A stretch of 64,000 nt of DNA from Bacteroidales bacterium. GTDB lineage: Bacteria; Bacteroidota; Bacteroidia; Bacteroidales; UBA1556. The position numbers and the translations under genes were made by a program. The stretch covers positions 1 through 64,000 of the forward strand of contig JAGLCR010000042.1 in assembly GCA_023146135.1 (NCBI GenBank), read 5' to 3'. Every line of letters starts with the position of its first letter. The stretch's first letter is position 1. A model generated the notes under the pieces. It made no database searches. It had not been told where the DNA came from and saw nothing but the letters and a program-made list of their open reading frames with translations. Positions 26,514-34,212 of this stretch are shown here, piece by piece.

Positions 26514-27404
26514 TTATTTCCAAAATTTATAATAGTTAAACCATTGCTCAGGATACTTATGAAGCATTTTTTTCAAAGCTAAGGTGTAATCGTTCATTAG
26601 TTCTATAGTCTTTTCATTAAGCTCTTTAGGATTTGTTCTCTTAAGATTGCTTATTGGTTTTGTAGCATAAAAATGATAATGCTTATTACTTTCTTTCATT
26701 GCAAAAGCGAAAGTGATAGGCTTTCTAAATTTTAAGGCTAATAAAAAAGGACCCATTGGGAAATCGGCTTTATGTCCCATAAAATCAAGCTCAGCGATAT
26801 TACTATCGTCAACAAAACGATCGCCATGTAATATGACAAATTCGTTCTTATCAAGAGCTTTTTTTATCTTTATCAAATACGAAAAATCATCAGTAATATT
26901 GATAATGTTCATTTGTTTCAAATGTACAGCTTTTTCAATTACTTCATTGATGGCCTCATCCTCATTGAGCTTCATTACAATGTTTACTTTAATGTCGATA
27001 CGACTCATCAACTGACCTGCTATTTCCCAATTGCCAATATGTGCTCCTACAATAATACCTCCATTTCCTTCCTGGGCAAGCTGATGGAAGTGCTTTTCGC
27101 CATCAAAATCAAAACTAAATTTGGGATCATTGCCAGATAGGAGCGCTACTTTGTCGAGTATGCTTACTCCAATGGCATAAAAATTTTTGAAAGTGTACTT
27201 TTGACTTTTCCAATAGCTAAACTGATGGATATTCCTGAAGTACCAAAGGATGTACTTTTTTGATTTTAAGGAGAATAGGAAAAAATATAGGGCTACAAAA
27301 TTTAGAATAAGATAAGCTGTATTAAGACCAAAGAAATTAATTAAAGCAATAAAAATTTTATAGCCTGTGGCATTTCCTTTTGATTTGCCTTCCCATTCAG
27401 ACAT
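26514..27404 (-). CDS. LpxL/HtrB-type lysophospholipid acyltransferase
   Basis: A 296-residue inner-membrane acyltransferase. An N-terminal hydrophobic segment (about residues 25-47) is followed by GAHIGNWEIAG, the HX4E catalytic motif of the LpxL family, and by FVILHGDRFVDDS and FLALKFRKPITFAF. It resembles lipid A late acyltransferases, but its place in a pigment cluster suggests it esterifies the ACP-bound polyene to a lipid or to a second acyl chain. It overlaps the ACP gene by one base, which fits an ACP-thioester donor. A true lipid A role cannot be excluded. Confidence 0.8.
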   Translation of the reverse strand: MSEWEGKSKGNATGYKIFIALINFFGLNTAYLILNFVALYFFLFSLKSKKYILWYFRNIHQFSYWKSQKYTFKNFYAIGVSILDKVALLSGNDPKFSFDFDGEKHFHQLAQEGNGGIIVGAHIGNWEIAGQLMSRIDIKVNIVMKLNEDEAINEVIEKAVHLKQMNIINITDDFSYLIKIKKALDKNEFVILHGDRFVDDSNIAELDFMGHKADFPMGPFLLALKFRKPITFAFAMKESNKHYHFYATKPISNLKRTNPKELNEKTIELMNDYTLALKKMLHKYPEQWFNYYKFWK

Positions 27405-27655
27405 TATGCTGGCGCATTCTTTTGATCGTAAATGTAATTGTATAAATCGTCTAGTGTACGTAGGTTTGTAAGGTCTTCATTTTTCACTTTAAAGCCAAAA
27501 TCCTTTTCTATTATTACAACAATGTCAACAAAGTCAAGGCTCTCAATCTCAAGGTCATTCATTAGATGTGCTTCAGGGCTTAAGTCCTCGGCATCTAATT
27601 CAAACTCCTCAATTAAAAAACTGTTAACTATCTCTATGATTTCTGCTTTCTCCAT
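27404..27655 (-). CDS. acyl carrier protein (second)
   Basis: An 83-residue carrier protein with phosphopantetheine Ser39 in NDLEIESLDFVDIV. I start it at the ATG at 27655; the frame could open 4 codons earlier at GTG 27667, but the promoter -7 box at 27691-27684 leaves only a very short leader for that. It is the first gene of the minus-strand half of the pigment cluster and probably delivers its acyl group to the LpxL-type enzyme that follows. Confidence 0.87.
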   Translation of the reverse strand: MEKAEIIEIVNSFLIEEFELDAEDLSPEAHLMNDLEIESLDFVDIVVIIEKDFGFKVKNEDLTNLRTLDDLYNYIYDQKNAPA

Positions 27656-27683
27656 CGTATTACACACTAATTTTAAATGTGTG

Positions 27684-27691
27684 CAAAGATA
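27684..27691 (-). promoter_or_regulatory. promoter -7 box of the minus-strand pigment half-operon
   Basis: TATCTTTG on the minus strand, about 30 bases before the ATG of the ACP. It is identical to the octamer before the TAL gene. Confidence 0.6.
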
Positions 27692-27844
27692 AATATTATT
27701 TTCTTAGCAATAAGAGTTTTATTTTTAGTGTTTTTTTCTTTCTAATACTGATACTTATTTTATTGTTTGCTAATTCAAAAAGAGTAGTTTTGGCATTATT
27801 AAGACTCCCTTTTTTAGTAAACAGATTAACTTGCATAAATAATT

Positions 27845-28720
27845 TTGAAAAAGCTTTTAAATAAATATTCGATACCCCTAGCAGCGCTTATTATTTTTAC
27901 AATAGTAGGGCTTATAGTTATGTGGTATCGCGACATTCGTTATTTCTATTTATTTGCCGGCATGGGGCTTATGGAATTTTCTACTCGTGTAATTGTAATA
28001 CATTACCCTCAAACAAAACAGTTTTTTCGATTATCAGTTCAGTTTATTATTGGTGGTTTTTTGCTCTTTTGGCTTAGTATTTTTATAGGTGTTAACTTTC
28101 AATTTCCACAAGTATTCTTTGATTTGTCAAGTGGAGTAGTTACCGGTGCATTGATACAGACATTAGTTGCGCGTGTAGCATTGCCTTTTATATTTGGTAA
28201 CGCATTTTGCTCACGAGCTTGTTGGACGGGTTTCTTTTTTGAAATAACCAATTCGAAAAAGAACATCTCCAAACCTCCAAAGCAGCGCATCGAATGGTTA
28301 GCATGGGCGTATCTTCTTGCTTTAGTTATTGTTCCTTTTGCTATTGCAGGATTTCATAATCCTGCTGAAGACGAAGGCCTTCGGAGGATGTGGATAGTTG
28401 GCGAAAACCTATTTATCGTGAGTGTAGGTTTTGCATTGACCTTTATTTCGGGTAGCAGATCTTATTGTCGTATGTTATGTCCATTTATCACCGTCTCAGG
28501 CTTATTTTCAAAATTTGCTTTATTTAAAATTACCCCTATAGCCTCTGATAGCTGTACATCTTGTAATAAGTGTACTACCGCTTGCCCTATGCTTATTGAT
28601 GTGAAAGAATTGGTAGCTAATACCGAAAAAGTATCCCATAAGCTTTGCATAGTTTGTGAGCGCTGTGTGGATTCTTGCCCTGAGGATATATTGAAGTATA
28701 CTTATAAGAAGGCTAAGTAA
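27845..28720 (+). CDS. 4Fe-4S membrane protein, NapH/NosR-like
   Basis: A 291-residue protein with about five membrane helices, the cytoplasmic-face motifs CSRACW and YCRMLCP, and two C-terminal ferredoxin-type clusters (CTSCNKCTTACP and CIVCERCVDSCP). This is the NapH/CcoG-type electron-transfer layout: electrons pass between quinone and a partner through the Fe-S sites. The start appears to be TTG at 27845, since a stop lies just upstream in frame; a TAATTTTG box overlaps it, so a later start cannot be excluded. It is divergent from the ACP gene. A role in supplying electrons to the pigment flavoproteins is speculation from position. Confidence 0.78.
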   Translation: MKKLLNKYSIPLAALIIFTIVGLIVMWYRDIRYFYLFAGMGLMEFSTRVIVIHYPQTKQFFRLSVQFIIGGFLLFWLSIFIGVNFQFPQVFFDLSSGVVTGALIQTLVARVALPFIFGNAFCSRACWTGFFFEITNSKKNISKPPKQRIEWLAWAYLLALVIVPFAIAGFHNPAEDEGLRRMWIVGENLFIVSVGFALTFISGSRSYCRMLCPFITVSGLFSKFALFKITPIASDSCTSCNKCTTACPMLIDVKELVANTEKVSHKLCIVCERCVDSCPEDILKYTYKKAK

Positions 28721-28845
28721 AGATTATTTTAGAGCTCTTGCTTTTTCATTGATTATGATAATTTGGGTATTCGTTTTTGCCTTGACTAGGTGATTTAAAT
28801 ATTGCAAAAAATTGAAATGTATTACCTATGTTTTACCCTATCAAT

Positions 28846-28900
28846 AAAAAAGCCTGCATATCAATGATATACAGGCTTGTAAAATTGTATTTGTGATCCA
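28846..28900. repeat. 55-bp direct repeat, left copy (att-like, with terminator)
   Basis: Identical over all 55 bases to 30874-30928. It contains the same hairpin terminator and ends with TGATCCA, the minus-strand 3' terminus of tRNA-Arg. The bases that follow (28901-28922) only loosely resemble the T-arm of that tRNA. It lies in the 435-base gap between the Fe-S gene and hipB, where I see nothing else besides the hipB control region. Confidence 0.85.
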
Positions 28901-29089
28901 TGCTGGGCTTCTAAATATCGCCTTTATGTCATGAATATCAGTATATTACAAGTATAAAAATTCGTGGGCAGGCTGTTTTTCAGATGTTTTTTTGCACTCA
29001 AAGGCCTTGTTTTGCACCAACTTTCTCCTACATATAAATGTTTAGTGTTTTGTATATGAAAAGTGATATAGAATTGAAATGCATATAAA

Positions 29090-29138
29090 TGTACTATAAT
29101 ACAGACATATTAAGTATATTTGCAAATAATATAGTACA
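29090..29138 (+). promoter_or_regulatory. hipBA promoter flanked by inverted operator half-sites
   Basis: TGTACTATA at 29090-29098 and its exact reverse complement TATAGTACA at 29130-29138 flank the -7 box TATATTTG at 29115-29122. A further partial half-site, TATAGTA (29149-29155), touches the hipB ATG. The layout fits autorepression by the HipB antitoxin. Confidence 0.6.
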
Positions 29139-29155
29139 TAAATAATTATATAGTA

Positions 29156-29449
29156 ATGAAGTTAAAGAAGCAAATTGTATTCCCAAAGCATCAAAAGATA
29201 TTAAATCTTATGGGAGAAAATATAAAGCTTGCAAGGAAGAGACGAAAGCTGACAGCGGTGCAAGTAGCTGAGCGAGCTCGTATTTCAAGGAATACGCTAT
29301 ATTTACTAGAGAAAGGCAGTTCGAGTGTATCTATTGGTGCTTTATTTAATGTGTTAAGAGTATTAAACCTGCAAGATGATTTTCTAAAATTGGCTGCTGA
29401 TGATGAGCTTGGAAGAAAGTTGCAAGATATAGAACTAATGGGAAAATAG
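29156..29449 (+). CDS. hipB: XRE-family antitoxin, HipB-like
   Basis: A 97-residue helix-turn-helix protein. Residues 18-75 form the HTH: MGENIKLARKRRKLTAVQVA, ERARISRNTLYLLEKG, SVSIGALFNVLRVLNL. It should bind the inverted half-sites upstream and neutralise the HipA kinase encoded one base downstream. The N-terminal KLKKQIVFPKHQKIL extension is a usual feature of stand-alone HipB partners. The gene pair sits alone between two 55-bp repeats. Confidence 0.85.
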   Translation: MKLKKQIVFPKHQKILNLMGENIKLARKRRKLTAVQVAERARISRNTLYLLEKGSSSVSIGALFNVLRVLNLQDDFLKLAADDELGRKLQDIELMGK

Positions 29450-29450
29450 C

Positions 29451-30701
29451 ATGGCAAAAAAACACGATATATATGTTTATGCACATTGGCTTGGAATGTC
29501 AGAGCCTATGTTGATGGGGCTTTTGGAGGCTCAATCGATTAAGGGTAAAATGTCTTATAGTTTTGAGTATGATAGAATGTGGTTGCAATCAAATGAACAA
29601 TTTCTATTAGATCCAGATATTAGTTGGTTTTCTGGAAAGCAATATCCAGATGCCAAGGGTAATTTTGGTTTATTCTTGGATTCGATGCCTGATACTTGGG
29701 GGAGGACTTTGATGAAAAGGCGAGCTGCCGTTCATGCAAAGGTAAATGATAATAAGTTAGTTTCATTAAATGAAGTAGATTTCTTATTGGGAGTGTATGA
29801 CGAAAGTAGAATGGGGGCACTTCGGTTTAAGACGAATAAGCAAGGCCCCTTTTTAGATAGTAGTCAGGAGTTTCCAACTCCACCTTGGACATCAGTAAGA
29901 AAATTGCAGCATAGTGCAAAAATGCTTGATTCGCATACTGATGATAAAAGTATTATGGATTTTCTTAAAGTTATTATGGCACCAGGATCTTCACTTGGAG
30001 GCGCACGGCCAAAGGCTAATATCTTAGATGACAATCAGCATCCTTGGATTGCTAAATTTCCTGCAAAAAATGATACTATTAATATGGCTTTATGGGAAAT
30101 GTTAGCCTATAAACTTGCAATAAAGTCAGGTGTGTGGATGGCAGAATCAAAGTGCGAAAAAGTGTCGGGACACCATCACACTTTTTTTACTAAAAGGTTT
30201 GACCGTTTGCAGGGGGAACGAATCCATTTTGCATCGGCAATGAGCATGACAGGACACTCAGAAGATGATTTGAGAGACGATGTTGCTAGTTACCTAGAGT
30301 TGGCGGAATTTCTACAGTTTGCAGGGTCTAATATCGAAGAAGATTTGCATCAACTCTGGAGAAGAATTGTTTTTAGTATTGCTATTTCAAGTACGGATGA
30401 TCATTTGAGAAACCATGGTTTTCTATTGGAGCAGAAAGGTTGGAGATTGTCTCCCGCTTATGATTTGAATCCATCTGTTGATAAAGAAGGTTTAGCACTT
30501 AATATTGACATGGATAGTAATGCATTAGATTTTGATTTAGCAAAAAGTGTTGGAGAATACTTTTTATTAGATAAAGTGGCCATGAATGAAATTATTAAAG
30601 AAGTATGCACAGTAGTGAGTTGTTGGGAAAGTGAAGCCAAGAACATAGGAATTTCAAGAAACGAAATTCAGATGATGGAATCAGCTTTTCGTTGGGTATA
30701 A
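29451..30701 (+). CDS. hipA: HipA-type serine/threonine kinase toxin
   Basis: A 416-residue HipA kinase, near the usual length (E. coli HipA is 440). MGALRF lies in the N-terminal subdomain; SSLGGARPKANI is the Gly-rich P-loop; WIAKFPAKND carries the ATP-binding lysine; TDDHLRNHGF gives catalytic Asp316 and Asn321; LSPAYDLNPS is the metal-binding DFG equivalent. Catalytic residues are intact, so it should be active. HipA kinases phosphorylate aminoacyl-tRNA synthetases and induce growth arrest. The start lies one base after the hipB stop. Target is not predictable here. Confidence 0.88.
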   Translation: MAKKHDIYVYAHWLGMSEPMLMGLLEAQSIKGKMSYSFEYDRMWLQSNEQFLLDPDISWFSGKQYPDAKGNFGLFLDSMPDTWGRTLMKRRAAVHAKVNDNKLVSLNEVDFLLGVYDESRMGALRFKTNKQGPFLDSSQEFPTPPWTSVRKLQHSAKMLDSHTDDKSIMDFLKVIMAPGSSLGGARPKANILDDNQHPWIAKFPAKNDTINMALWEMLAYKLAIKSGVWMAESKCEKVSGHHHTFFTKRFDRLQGERIHFASAMSMTGHSEDDLRDDVASYLELAEFLQFAGSNIEEDLHQLWRRIVFSIAISSTDDHLRNHGFLLEQKGWRLSPAYDLNPSVDKEGLALNIDMDSNALDFDLAKSVGEYFLLDKVAMNEIIKEVCTVVSCWESEAKNIGISRNEIQMMESAFRWV

Positions 30702-30873
30702 TCCTCCTGTTGTGTTGAAAAAAGTTAATTCACTAAAAAAACATGTCTAGTAAACTAAGCAATAAACTGGATATTATATTGTGGTTTTAGTTAACTACTG
30801 CTGTGTAAGTGATAGATAATATTGATAATACATTTTGTGGCACTAGCATCCGAAACTTTTTCAATATTTCCTA

Positions 30874-30906
30874 AAAAAAGCCTGCATATCAATGATATAC
30901 AGGCTT
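30874..30906 (-). terminator. terminator of tRNA-Arg
   Basis: Two stacked stems (7 bp and 5 bp, one mismatch between) followed by seven T on the minus strand, 16 bases after the tRNA 3' end. An identical hairpin exists in the left repeat copy. Confidence 0.75.
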
Positions 30907-30928
30907 GTAAAATTGTATTTGTGATCCA
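30874..30928. repeat. 55-bp direct repeat, right copy (tRNA-Arg 3' end plus terminator)
   Basis: Exact copy of 28846-28900, 2028 bp apart. Its right-hand 7 bases are the 3' end of tRNA-Arg. On the minus strand it includes a terminator: stem AAGCCTG/CAGGCTT extended by ATATC/GATAT around an AAT loop, ending in a T run (30874-30906). Confidence 0.85.
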
Positions 30929-30995
30929 GGCGGGATTCGAACCCACGACCCGCAGCTTAGAAGGCTGCTGCTCTATCCAGCTGAGCTACTGGACC
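30922..30995 (-). tRNA. tRNA-Arg (anticodon TCT)
   Basis: A 74-base cloverleaf on the minus strand. The acceptor stem GGTCCAG pairs with CTGGATC (one G-T), the D-arm is AGCTCAGCTGGATAGAGC, the anticodon loop CTTCTAA gives TCT, and the T-loop is GGTTCGAATCC. CCA is not encoded. Confidence 0.95.
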
Positions 30996-31022
30996 AATTA
31001 TTTCCAATTCCTACAAACAAAA

Positions 31023-31041
31023 AAAGGAGACAAGCTCCTTT
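31023..31041 (-). terminator. hairpin terminator between the two tRNA genes
   Basis: AAAGGAG ACAAG CTCCTTT: a perfect 7-bp stem with A/T runs on both sides, so it can act on either strand. It lies just beyond the 3' end of tRNA-Pro. Confidence 0.65.
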
Positions 31042-31057
31042 AATTTTTTTTATAGTG

Positions 31058-31132
31058 TCGGGGTGGCAGGATTCGAACCTGCGGCCCCCTGCTCCCAAAG
31101 CAGGTGCGCTAACCGGACTGCGCCACACCCCG
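31058..31132 (-). tRNA. tRNA-Pro (anticodon TGG)
   Basis: A 75-base cloverleaf on the minus strand. The acceptor CGGGGTG pairs perfectly with CACCCCG, the anticodon loop TTTGGGA gives TGG, and the T-loop is GGTTCGAATCC. It lies 62 bases upstream of tRNA-Arg, in the same direction. Confidence 0.95.
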
Positions 31133-31269
31133 AAAAAAATCTATAAAGAACTCGCTTTTACTTCCAAAAGCGGCTGCAAAAGTATAAAATAAATTTTAAT
31201 AAAAAACACTTTTCTTTAAAATAATTTTATTTTTGAATAATCCAATATTTTATCCTTCAAAAAGTATAT

Positions 31270-32028
31270 TTACTTGCGTATAATTGTAGTCGCATTTGCC
31301 TGAGCAGTAGGCATTATCACCATGTCATTGATATTTACATGTGCGGGTAAATTAGCACAGTAATACACGGCATCAGCAATATCCTCTGCTTGCAATGGCT
31401 CAAAACCCTTGTATATGGAATCTGCCTTTGCGTTATCTCCTTTGAAACGCACGTTGGAAAACTCTGTTTCTACGGCTCCAGGTGCTACTTGGGTAACTCT
31501 TATTCCCTCGCTCACCATATCAATGCGCATAGCTTTAGTTAACGAGTCTACTGCATGCTTAGTTCCACAATAAACATTGCCAAAGGAATAGGTTTCTTTA
31601 CCAGCAATGGACCCAATATTGATAATATGCCCTTTGCCTTGGGAAATCATCAATGGTGCTACATTACGAGTTACGTAAAGCAGTCCTTTTATGTTGGTAT
31701 CAATCATGCGTTCCCAATCATCATAAACACCATCCTGTATATTGGTTAATCCTACGGCTAGTCCTGCATTATTAAGTAGTACATCAATGCTTTTCCAGTT
31801 ACTGCTTAAACTTCGAACGGCTACTTCTACCTCTACACGATTACGTACATCAAAGTTTAAAGCAAGAACTTCCACTGCGTATTTATCTGTCAAATGATTT
31901 GCAAATTCGTCTAATCGCTCTTTGCGACGACCTGTAATGATAAGGTTATAGTGGTTTTTGGCAAAAATATGTGCACTGGCTTTTCCAATTCCGCTTGTGG
32001 CTCCTGTTATAAATGCTATTTTGTTCAT
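31270..32028 (-). CDS. short-chain dehydrogenase, YdfG-like
   Basis: A 252-residue classical SDR. GATSGIG (residues 8-14) and the Arg-rich TGRRKERL after the second strand point to NADP as cofactor. NNAG, the Ser in NIGSIAG and YCGTK supply the catalytic triad, and VAPGAVETEFSNVRF is typical of the YdfG/serine dehydrogenase subgroup, which oxidises L-allo-threonine, serine and 3-hydroxy acids. Substrate is not certain. It is a single-gene unit; its upstream region contains the degenerate repeats at 32091-32182. Confidence 0.85.
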   Translation of the reverse strand: MNKIAFITGATSGIGKASAHIFAKNHYNLIITGRRKERLDEFANHLTDKYAVEVLALNFDVRNRVEVEVAVRSLSSNWKSIDVLLNNAGLAVGLTNIQDGVYDDWERMIDTNIKGLLYVTRNVAPLMISQGKGHIINIGSIAGKETYSFGNVYCGTKHAVDSLTKAMRIDMVSEGIRVTQVAPGAVETEFSNVRFKGDNAKADSIYKGFEPLQAEDIADAVYYCANLPAHVNINDMVIMPTAQANATTIIRK

Positions 32029-32090
32029 TGTTTTATATTATTTGTGTTATATCTGTGTTACTAAACTTGTATGCTTGCTTGCTGAGTATA

Positions 32091-32182
32091 TTATCTCGGT
32101 CATTGAGCTTGTGTTATCTCGGTCACTGAGCTTGTTGTCTTGGTCACTGGGCTTGTTAAATTTGTCACTGAGCTTGTCGAAG
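32091..32182. repeat. four degenerate tandem copies of a CTGAGCTTGTCGAAG-type repeat
   Basis: Four units of about 21-25 bp, each with GGTCA(C/T)TGAGCTTGT or a close variant, at about 32091, 32114, 32137 and 32158. The last reads ACTGAGCTTGTCGAAGTG, which links it to the single copies near 46.6 and 49.3 kb. Confidence 0.65.
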
Positions 32183-32222
32183 TGCGACTGCAAACTTATG
32201 TTTTTTTGAGCTCAAGCAGAAA

Positions 32223-33506
32223 CTATTGTTTCAGTATTTTCTTTATATCTATTAATTGAACATAGGCCAGTAAGAAAAATAGTAGCCCAATTATACGATA
32301 GCGTGATATGGCTCCAAGTATTGGAGTAGTGAGCCCAACAATTATTAGGTTGGCCAAGGCAAAAAGTAAGGCAATCCAGAGTAAGGGTTTATTTTCTATA
32401 TTACTAATTGGGAAAACAACCAATAGGATAAGCATAAGAAATAGTAAGATGTTTTCTAAAGTTGCCGCCCACATTAGTAAACCATTGGCCTCCCATGGAG
32501 TGGGTCTGAAAATACAATTTATTAATGCGATGGGTACACTCTTCATAATGGAATAGCCATCGGCAGTATATCGAATATTCATTTTTGTATTTGTCGATTG
32601 CGCATCCTTTGAAAGTTCTTCAAAAGCCATTCTTTTTTCAACTAAGATGCCGTAAAAATCTTTTCCTGTAATTTTTTCCGATTCTGTGAGAAAGCTGAAT
32701 GCGATAAAAAGCATAATAAAATAGGGGAGGAATGCCCTTCGTTGTGGTTTAATAGAATTCCATAGATACCCAAATATTAAGGGGATAAGAATCATTGCAA
32801 TAATGGCTCTTGTTTGAAATAGAAGAAAAAATGCAAGCCCAACTAGAATAGTCCGTGGAATAGGTTTTCGCCCTTTTAGAGCGTAGCTGCCACAATTCAA
32901 AATCAATCCGATAAAGAAAAAGGCTAAGCTCTCTTTTAGTATTCCTGACGACCAAAATACAATAGAAGGAAAAGCAAATACAGCAAGAAAAATTAGCCAT
33001 TTACGCTCAGGTAATTGTTGATAGAAGAATCTAAAAATCCAGAATAAACCCATAAAGGCCAAGAAGCTAAAAACAATGACATGAGCTCCATACGACCCTA
33101 AACTAATTAGGTTTAGTAACATATTTGCTCTGATGATTAATTTATTGCTTCCGAATAAAGTGCTTTCATTTGATGAGTCCCAACTATTGGTGTACTTCAA
33201 AACCACATTGACATCTTCATCGGTAGATTTGTTTTGATATAAGAATTTGAAATATTCTGCTTTATGGTCTTTTAACAGATGTTGGAAAACCTTTGCATCA
33301 TCGTAATAACGAAAAATATCGGCTTTACTGCGGTCGGTATAATGATTGGTATAAATAAACCACATCGCAAATGCAGCAATTAGCTTAATGGCAAAAGCAC
33401 CTGCAAACCAATGTTTGGAAATACCTTTGGCTCCAAACATTTTGATTTTGTAGACAGCGAAGAATGCTGCTGCTGCAAAAAATAGAGTTATTAAATAGTC
33501 TAACAT
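32223..33506 (-). CDS. polytopic membrane protein of unknown function
   Basis: A 427-residue protein with about ten to twelve membrane helices. The loop after the second helix reads TDRSKADIFRYYDDAKVF, and a further loop near residues 275-310 is polar. The overall look, with an acidic DIFRYYDDA loop facing out, recalls GT-C glycosyltransferases or O-antigen polymerases, but no family signature is clear. A TACTTTTG promoter box ends only 9 bases before the ATG, so the transcript would be almost leaderless or the true start is further in (Met23). Function not assigned. Confidence 0.6.
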   Translation of the reverse strand: MLDYLITLFFAAAAFFAVYKIKMFGAKGISKHWFAGAFAIKLIAAFAMWFIYTNHYTDRSKADIFRYYDDAKVFQHLLKDHKAEYFKFLYQNKSTDEDVNVVLKYTNSWDSSNESTLFGSNKLIIRANMLLNLISLGSYGAHVIVFSFLAFMGLFWIFRFFYQQLPERKWLIFLAVFAFPSIVFWSSGILKESLAFFFIGLILNCGSYALKGRKPIPRTILVGLAFFLLFQTRAIIAMILIPLIFGYLWNSIKPQRRAFLPYFIMLFIAFSFLTESEKITGKDFYGILVEKRMAFEELSKDAQSTNTKMNIRYTADGYSIMKSVPIALINCIFRPTPWEANGLLMWAATLENILLFLMLILLVVFPISNIENKPLLWIALLFALANLIIVGLTTPILGAISRYRIIGLLFFLLAYVQLIDIKKILKQ

Positions 33507-33514
33507 ATTGGATT

Positions 33515-33522
33515 CAAAAGTA
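33515..33522 (-). promoter_or_regulatory. candidate -7 box (TACTTTTG)
   Basis: Fits TAnnTTTG on the minus strand, 8 bases before the membrane-protein start codon. The short distance makes either the box or the start uncertain. Confidence 0.35.
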
Positions 33523-33552
33523 CAGTAATTTTAGGGAAAGAGGGTGTTTTAT

Positions 33553-34212
33553 TTAGAAACGAAATTCCAATCCTGTTTTGAATCCAATACCACCAATATT
33601 TGTAATTTCAGTTTGCGTTAGGCTGATGTCCTTATAACTATACGTATAGATTAGTTTGCTCGGAATGTAAGTATAGTCAAAGGAGGTGTGAAAGTATAAA
33701 CTTTTGTATATTCTAAGGCTTATACCTGATGTAAAAAAGACTCCTGTGATAAAGCCATTGGTAGTTAGATTTCCGTCCCCTATGTCTTTATATTTAATTG
33801 GCATTTGAAATGAATAAGAAGTCATGTTTAAGCCCGTCGAACATTTAACGCTGAGAATGGATTGTTCAAACACGCGTCCAATTACTCCAATCCTTAAGTT
33901 GCGCATAAAACCTGTATTTGATGTACCTTCTTTAGTTATTTTAAAAGGTAAATAGTTATAGCCTGTTGTTATTCCTACTCTATTATTGAGATAATAATTG
34001 AAATTTACAGATGGACCAAAACTATTTCCAAAGCCATTTATTTCAGAATGACTTTGTTGATACCAATAATTGTCTACACCTATTAAATGAGCTGCTGTAG
34101 GATGCCAAAAAAAGGCTGTAGAAATAAGCTCAAAATGAGTGGATAGAGAATCATTTGCAAATGAATTCAAGGAGCCTAAAGTCAATAGTATTATAAAAAT
34201 AGACTTTCTCAT
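33553..34212 (-). CDS. outer-membrane beta-barrel protein (pair, downstream member)
   Basis: A 219-residue protein with a signal peptide ending about SFA (residue 19). The mature part has alternating strands and ends NIGGIGFKTGLEFRF, a barrel-type C-terminal strand with terminal Phe. Near the N-terminus FFWHPTAAHLIG parallels LFWTPTAEHMKA in the upstream gene, so the two are divergent paralogues. Its ATG overlaps the upstream stop by 4 bases, indicating coupled translation. Function unknown; a heteromeric or sequential role in the outer membrane is only inferred. Confidence 0.7.
   Translation of the reverse strand: MRKSIFIILLTLGSLNSFANDSLSTHFELISTAFFWHPTAAHLIGVDNYWYQQSHSEINGFGNSFGPSVNFNYYLNNRVGITTGYNYLPFKITKEGTSNTGFMRNLRIGVIGRVFEQSILSVKCSTGLNMTSYSFQMPIKYKDIGDGNLTTNGFITGVFFTSGISLRIYKSLYFHTSFDYTYIPSKLIYTYSYKDISLTQTEITNIGGIGFKTGLEFRF

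Noticed and set aside
3440-27655. Calling the product a flexirubin
   Set aside because: No DarA/DarB dialkylresorcinol genes are in the window, so the resorcinol half cannot be shown.
30822-31043. Open frame across tRNA-Arg
   Set aside because: It runs antisense through the tRNA and terminator and has no protein-like composition.
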